Part shown: positions 60,237 through 64,000 of the stretch, piece by piece
Layout of the letters: every line of letters begins with the position of its first letter
Position numbering within the stretch: position 1 is the stretch's first letter
Source: Phaeocystidibacter marisrubri
Lineage (GTDB): Bacteria; Bacteroidota; Bacteroidia; Flavobacteriales; Schleiferiaceae
Length of the DNA stretch: 64,000 nt
NCBI RefSeq assembly: GCF_008933165.1
Contig: NZ_WBVQ01000001.1
Location: 930,001-994,000, forward strand
Direction: 5' to 3'
The notes under the pieces: model-generated
Database searches by the model: none
What the model saw: only the letters and a program-made list of their open reading frames with translations
Told to the model about the DNA's origin: nothing
Made by a program: the position numbers and the translations under genes

Positions 60237-60757
60237 ATCTGTTCAAGTAGCCAATCCGTTCGTTCACTTAGCGACGCCTTTGGGATTTCAATAACGCGGT
60301 ATCCATAGTCTTCGTAAGTATGACACAAAATTTCGTGAATTCTAATGAGTTTCTCTAGGGTTTCACGTCGCTCATTGTCTTGTTGGTAGATCTCTTCCCA
60401 AGGTGGAGTGATGAATACGCGTTCGTGGTACCGGTGTATTTTGGCCAATTGATCCCACTCAGGCTTAACGGGAAGATGGTCAACGTGCTGATAAGCAATA
60501 GAATCTATAATGGTTCGATCGTAAAAAGACGTAATGCGATCTTGGGCGCTGTGGTATTGGGTAAGTCGACCTTCGATCACCTTTTCCGTAAAAGCAGGTA
60601 GGTTGTCCCAGGGTAGCACATCGGAGTTGTTCTCCAGAGAATGTTTGATTACCTCTCTGGAATACTCGTGAAAGCAAGTGTGTCCGCGTTGTTCGAGTTC
60701 CTGAATAATACTGGTTTTACCTGTACCAGGACCTCCGCTAATACCAATTCGAATCAT
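60233..60757 (-). CDS. AAA_28-type P-loop NTPase
   Basis: A 174-aa protein with Walker A GISGGPGTGKTS near residue 5 and a DRTIIDS Walker-B-like segment near residue 80, as in AAA_28/NadR-kinase-like domains. Substrate unknown; ribosylnicotinamide kinase activity is possible but not supported by any specific motif. It is coupled by overlap to recQ downstream. Its own -7 box lies 5 nt before its ATG. Confidence 0.82.
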   Translation of the reverse strand: MIRIGISGGPGTGKTSIIQELEQRGHTCFHEYSREVIKHSLENNSDVLPWDNLPAFTEKVIEGRLTQYHSAQDRITSFYDRTIIDSIAYQHVDHLPVKPEWDQLAKIHRYHERVFITPPWEEIYQQDNERRETLEKLIRIHEILCHTYEDYGYRVIEIPKASLSERTDWLLEQI

Positions 60758-60762
60758 GGGCG

Positions 60763-60770
60763 CAAATGTA
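60763..60770 (-). promoter_or_regulatory. Perfect -7 box (TACATTTG) five nt before the AAA_28 gene
   Basis: Minus-strand TACATTTG is followed by CGCCC and then ATG 60757, implying a leaderless transcript for the AAA_28-recQ pair. Confidence 0.6.
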
Positions 60771-60771
60771 C

Positions 60772-62106
60772 CTAAATCAGTCCTCTTGCCTTAAATTCAA
60801 GATACTTGTTTAGTGTATCAATGGTCAATTCATCCGGACGAGAAATCAAAGTGTGTATTCCCGCTTGATTCAATTCCTGAACGAGAATGGTTTTGTCTAT
60901 TTCCATTTTCGAGGCAGCGGTCTTGCGGTAGATGTCTAGCGTATTTTGCGCAAACTCGTGGGCATAGTCTTCTAATTCCGTGTTTTTGAAGAACACCACA
61001 ACAAGGAGGTGTCTCTTTCGCATGCGGATCAACTCTGGCAAAACGCGGTTGAGTTGATTTCGTGTTTCAATGTTTGTGAAGACGAAGAGGAGGGAACGCG
61101 TTCTTGCCAAACTGTTCATCACCTTGTACATCAGCTTGAAGTTGGATTCATGCTGACCAGGCTTTTCCTTGTACAATGATTCGAGAATCGTAGGAAGTTG
61201 CTTTGGATTCGATGAAGCCTTTAGCATGGTATCAATGCCCTTTTCAAAGGTCACCAACCCGATTCTATCCCTCTTTTGCAAACTCACGTTAGAGATCACA
61301 AGAGCCGTGTTAATGGCGTAATCCAAGAGACTCATGCCATTGAACGGGAGTAGCATTTGTCGCGACTTATCAATCAGAACATACACTGGCTGCGATTGCT
61401 CGTCTGTGTATTGATTCACCATGAGTTCATTTAAACGACTCGTCGCTTTCCAATTGATACTGCGGTAATCGTCGCCCTCAACATACGTCTTGATCTGTTC
61501 AAACTCATAGTTGTGTCCAATGCGACGCGTTTTACTTCTACCAAAATCGCGCTGTAGCTTTTCTATACTGGCGAGCTGGAAGCGTTTCATTTGAATGATA
61601 GATGGGTATACCCGCATTTCACTGGCGGTTTTGCATCGTATGCGACGTTCTGCTAAACCCCATGGAGATTGAAGAAACACCATGGTATCTCCAAACTCAA
61701 AAGCACCTCTCGATTTTGGCGTGATTTCGTATTCTGCGCGAAAGGATTCCGTAGACTTTGCCGAACCGTAAATTCGAAAATCACGGTTTTGAAGCTGAAA
61801 GGGGAGTTCTTCAATGATATAGAAGTTGATCTTTCGGGCGGTGTTGTTGAATATTTTCAACACAATTTGGTTAGAATCGCCCAAGCTGAGGATTTTTGCG
61901 GCACTTCGCTCCGCAGAAATACTTCCTCTTCCAAACAGTAGCAAACTGTCATACAGCAAGGCTAGCACAAAACCGAGGACACCTATAATACCCAGTAGGA
62001 ATAGGAAATCCCAAATGAATCCCAAGATAAAAATGAGAATCAAGGCCCCTATGAACCAAAAGGTTTTAGGATGGATATAATAGGATCGAATTCGGATTTT
62101 TCTCAT
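60772..62106 (-). CDS. DUF58 domain membrane protein
   Basis: A 444-aa protein: two adjacent hydrophobic helices (about residues 14-50), an Ig-like region, then the DUF58 core YVEGDDYRSINWKATSRLNELMVNQYTDEQSQPVYVLIDKSRQM near residue 205 and a von Willebrand A-like fold. In other bacteria DUF58 proteins are encoded with MoxR ATPases and may form part of chaperone-like assembly complexes. Its ATG overlaps the moxR stop (ATGA). Confidence 0.9.
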   Translation of the reverse strand: MRKIRIRSYYIHPKTFWFIGALILIFILGFIWDFLFLLGIIGVLGFVLALLYDSLLLFGRGSISAERSAAKILSLGDSNQIVLKIFNNTARKINFYIIEELPFQLQNRDFRIYGSAKSTESFRAEYEITPKSRGAFEFGDTMVFLQSPWGLAERRIRCKTASEMRVYPSIIQMKRFQLASIEKLQRDFGRSKTRRIGHNYEFEQIKTYVEGDDYRSINWKATSRLNELMVNQYTDEQSQPVYVLIDKSRQMLLPFNGMSLLDYAINTALVISNVSLQKRDRIGLVTFEKGIDTMLKASSNPKQLPTILESLYKEKPGQHESNFKLMYKVMNSLARTRSLLFVFTNIETRNQLNRVLPELIRMRKRHLLVVVFFKNTELEDYAHEFAQNTLDIYRKTAASKMEIDKTILVQELNQAGIHTLISRPDELTIDTLNKYLEFKARGLI

Positions 62107-63197
62107 CGAGGAGTTTCAGTCTTTTCAATGATATCTCTTAGCACATCTTCTAGTGTAACTCCTTCCATTTCGCGTTCTGGTGTGAGTGCCAAACGGTGGT
62201 TGAGAACAGGGTAGAGGACGAATTGAATGTCGTCTGGTGAAACGAAATCTCTGCCGTTGATAGCAGCAACCGCTTTGGCCGTTTTCATAATAGCAAGCGA
62301 AGCCCTCGGACTCGCACCCAGGTATAAATCAGGATGGTTGCGCGTAAGTTGAATAATCTGAGCAATGTACTTTCTCAGGCTAGGTTCCACGTTTACGTTT
62401 TCCACTAATTCGCGATATTCCTCAATATCCTTATTGGAAAGGACGGCATTGATGGAAGATAGATCATGCGAACTCACGCTACCTGAGAAGCGGTCCAACA
62501 TCTGAATTTCCTCAAGTTCACTTGGGTAATCGAGCAGAATACGGAAAAGGAAGCGGTCCATTTGCGCTTCGGGTAACTTGTAAGTTCCCTCTTGTTCCAA
62601 TGGGTTCTGAGTGGCTAATACCATGAATGGTGTTTTCATGGGGTAGGTAGTCCCATCTACTGTAACCTGCGTTTCTTCCATCACCTCAAATAGCGCAGAT
62701 TGTGTCTTCGCAGGAGCGCGGTTGATCTCATCAATCAATACAAACTGTGAGAAAATAGGGCCTTTCTTGAACTTGAATTCAGCCTCTTTCATCATGTACA
62801 CATTGGTACCAATCACATCGGTTGGCATCAAATCAGGTGTAAATTGAATACGCGAAAAATCCAAACTTGTCACTTTGGCAAGAAGCTTAGAGGTTAGCGT
62901 TTTTGCAATCCCTGGTACACCTTCTACGAGTGCATGACCTTCACTCAACATGGCGATGAAGAGCAAATCGATGAATTTATCTTGGCCAATCACCAACTTG
63001 TGAATTTCAGCTCTCGCCTCATTCAGCTTTTTGTTCATGCCCGTCAACTTGTTCTCGTGAGCACTATAGGAAGTTGTAGGTACTTCCGTAAGTGGCGAAG
63101 ACATTGATTCCGCAGAACCCCCAGTGGGATTTGGCGTTACAGCATCATCTTTTGGAGTTTCCGCTCCTGATGGTTGGATATTCTCATTTTCAGACAT
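62103..63197 (-). CDS. MoxR-family AAA+ ATPase
   Basis: A 364-aa protein. An acidic, Ser/Pro-rich N-terminus of about 50 residues precedes the AAA+ core: Walker A GVPGIAKTLTSKLLAK, Walker B VLIDEINRAPAKTQSALFEVMEE, sensor 1 ATQNPLEQEGTY and arginine region near YPSELEEI. MoxR ATPases help fold or activate partner proteins. It sits between a DUF4350-like and a DUF58 gene, overlapping both by a few bases, so the three are one operon. Confidence 0.94.
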   Translation of the reverse strand: MSENENIQPSGAETPKDDAVTPNPTGGSAESMSSPLTEVPTTSYSAHENKLTGMNKKLNEARAEIHKLVIGQDKFIDLLFIAMLSEGHALVEGVPGIAKTLTSKLLAKVTSLDFSRIQFTPDLMPTDVIGTNVYMMKEAEFKFKKGPIFSQFVLIDEINRAPAKTQSALFEVMEETQVTVDGTTYPMKTPFMVLATQNPLEQEGTYKLPEAQMDRFLFRILLDYPSELEEIQMLDRFSGSVSSHDLSSINAVLSNKDIEEYRELVENVNVEPSLRKYIAQIIQLTRNHPDLYLGASPRASLAIMKTAKAVAAINGRDFVSPDDIQFVLYPVLNHRLALTPEREMEGVTLEDVLRDIIEKTETPR

Positions 63198-64000
63198 GAC
63201 TGTAGATGTATCTTGTTATTGAATAAATTTTTGACAGATCTTCGGTTGTTACCTCATGAGTCATCGTCTCACACTTGTGGTGGAGATAGAACAAGGTTTC
63301 AATCCGATCGGCTTGATTGGGAAGCATTCCAATGAGATGGGATTTAAATTCCGCATCCATACTTCCATTGTTTCTAAATCTTCGCTTGGCCCAAATGCGG
63401 AACTGACGGTACATCTCTAGTCCGAGTTCCCCATGTTTGTTTGCCCCTGCAGTTTTGAATTTCAAGGTTCCCAAACTCTTGGCAAATTCCAAACTTTGAT
63501 TGGTTCTTCCCTTAATAACAGGCACAATGCGCTCTTTTCGCTGTGTTCGGAAGAGAATAAAGAGCAACAGAGATACCAATAACAGATACCAAGCCCACCG
63601 AAGAGTAGGGAATGACAGTATGAAATGCAAAGGCGATTGACCCAGTGTTGAGTTGTTCTGATTGTCTGACTCAAATGATGGATAGTAAACGTCGGTTACT
63701 AACATCTCCACTGGCCAAGATTGCACATATTGAGAAGCAAACTCAAAGTTCTCTGTATTGGATAATGCATAATTGGTAAAAATGGCCGGAATCAATGCAA
63801 TGTGAATCCGTCCCTTTTCACGGGGGATATCAAAAGATGTAACACTGGAAGTTTGTCCCTTCACATGAGAAGTGACAATGGCAGTTGGAAACAGGGTATC
63901 TAGCACGCTCTTGTGAATGTACCCCTCATGCCATTCTTCTCGTCGGATGGTATCATTGCGAACCGCATAGCTGAATGTAGCCGAAACATCTGTGTCAACC
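63190..64000 (-). CDS. DUF4350-like membrane protein (partial, open at the right edge)
   Basis: The frame is open on the minus strand to the right end of the window (last full codon at 63997-63999); at least 269 codons are visible. A GTG at 63906 is internal, because the frame continues upstream with no stop. One hydrophobic helix (LRWAWYLLLVSLLLFILF, about 130 residues from the visible GTG) separates an extracytoplasmic domain from a cytosolic domain ending RIETLFYLHHKCETMTHEVTTEDL. DUF4350 proteins occur beside MoxR and DUF58 in Bacteroidota; their role is unknown. Confidence 0.75.
   Translation of the reverse strand, partial: VDTDVSATFSYAVRNDTIRREEWHEGYIHKSVLDTLFPTAIVTSHVKGQTSSVTSFDIPREKGRIHIALIPAIFTNYALSNTENFEFASQYVQSWPVEMLVTDVYYPSFESDNQNNSTLGQSPLHFILSFPTLRWAWYLLLVSLLLFILFRTQRKERIVPVIKGRTNQSLEFAKSLGTLKFKTAGANKHGELGLEMYRQFRIWAKRRFRNNGSMDAEFKSHLIGMLPNQADRIETLFYLHHKCETMTHEVTTEDLSKIYSITRYIYSHV

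Overview
The window looks like a chromosome segment of a free-living Bacteroidota, most likely a marine member of the Flavobacteriia. The grounds are: TAnnTTTG promoter boxes in place of the proteobacterial -10; almost no Shine-Dalgarno sequences; two secreted proteins with type IX secretion (T9SS) C-terminal sorting domains; a TonB-dependent receptor with a carboxypeptidase-like N-terminal domain; a fused E1 2-oxoacid dehydrogenase; and a MoxR/DUF58 cluster. The identification comes from family content only. I see no rRNA, tRNA, insertion sequence, prophage or CRISPR array.

Region 1 (1-17800) is a surface polysaccharide locus in two blocks. Block one (1-7845) runs capE-capF-capG (UDP-L-FucNAc synthesis), a GT4 glycosyltransferase, a WecA/MraY-type phosphosugar transferase, a PglD/NeuD-like acyltransferase, a PglC-like sugar transferase and rmlA. 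Most of its genes overlap as ATGA. Block two (10585-17800) carries a WbpM/PglF-type dehydratase, a Wzx-like flippase, two GT4 glycosyltransferases, a hexapeptide acyltransferase and a second WecA/MraY paralogue. Between the blocks, on the minus strand, lie lhgO and a NYN plus cold-shock-domain protein, with heptamer repeats and one copy of a REP-like hairpin around them.

Region 2 (17790-29500) holds a histidine kinase/response regulator pair, a DUF2911 membrane protein, a gamma-family PLP lyase divergent from an Lrp/AsnC regulator, an intergenic repeat island (22937-23445), an orphan kinase, an aspartyl-protease-like lipoprotein, a 58-codon YegP-like gene, a sulfide:quinone-reductase-like flavoprotein with an FNR-like box upstream, and two lipoproteins.

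Region 3 (29472-48132) has a PAS kinase, murQ, an RsmB-type RNA methyltransferase, a T9SS secreted protein with a small membrane companion, fused E1, an M1-like protein without catalytic residues joined to a probable beta-barrel, a TPR-like membrane protein, a Kef-type antiporter, and a TonB receptor followed by a T9SS-sorted alpha/beta-hydrolase-like protein.

Region 4 (48285-64000) has a class IV aminotransferase, a YqgE protein, pdxH, a sulfate activation operon (SLC13 permease-cysC-cysD-cysN), an unknown lipoprotein, HU, fmt, recQ, a P-loop NTPase, and the DUF58-MoxR-DUF4350 cluster, which runs off the right edge.

The strongest non-coding signals are promoter boxes placed 4-5 nt before start codons, which suggests leaderless mRNAs, and a family of intergenic heptamer/decamer repeats linked to a REP-like hairpin. 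I did not find a clearly new multi-gene system. The best candidates for new biology are the repeat family, the M1-like/barrel protein, and the receptor plus hydrolase-like pair.
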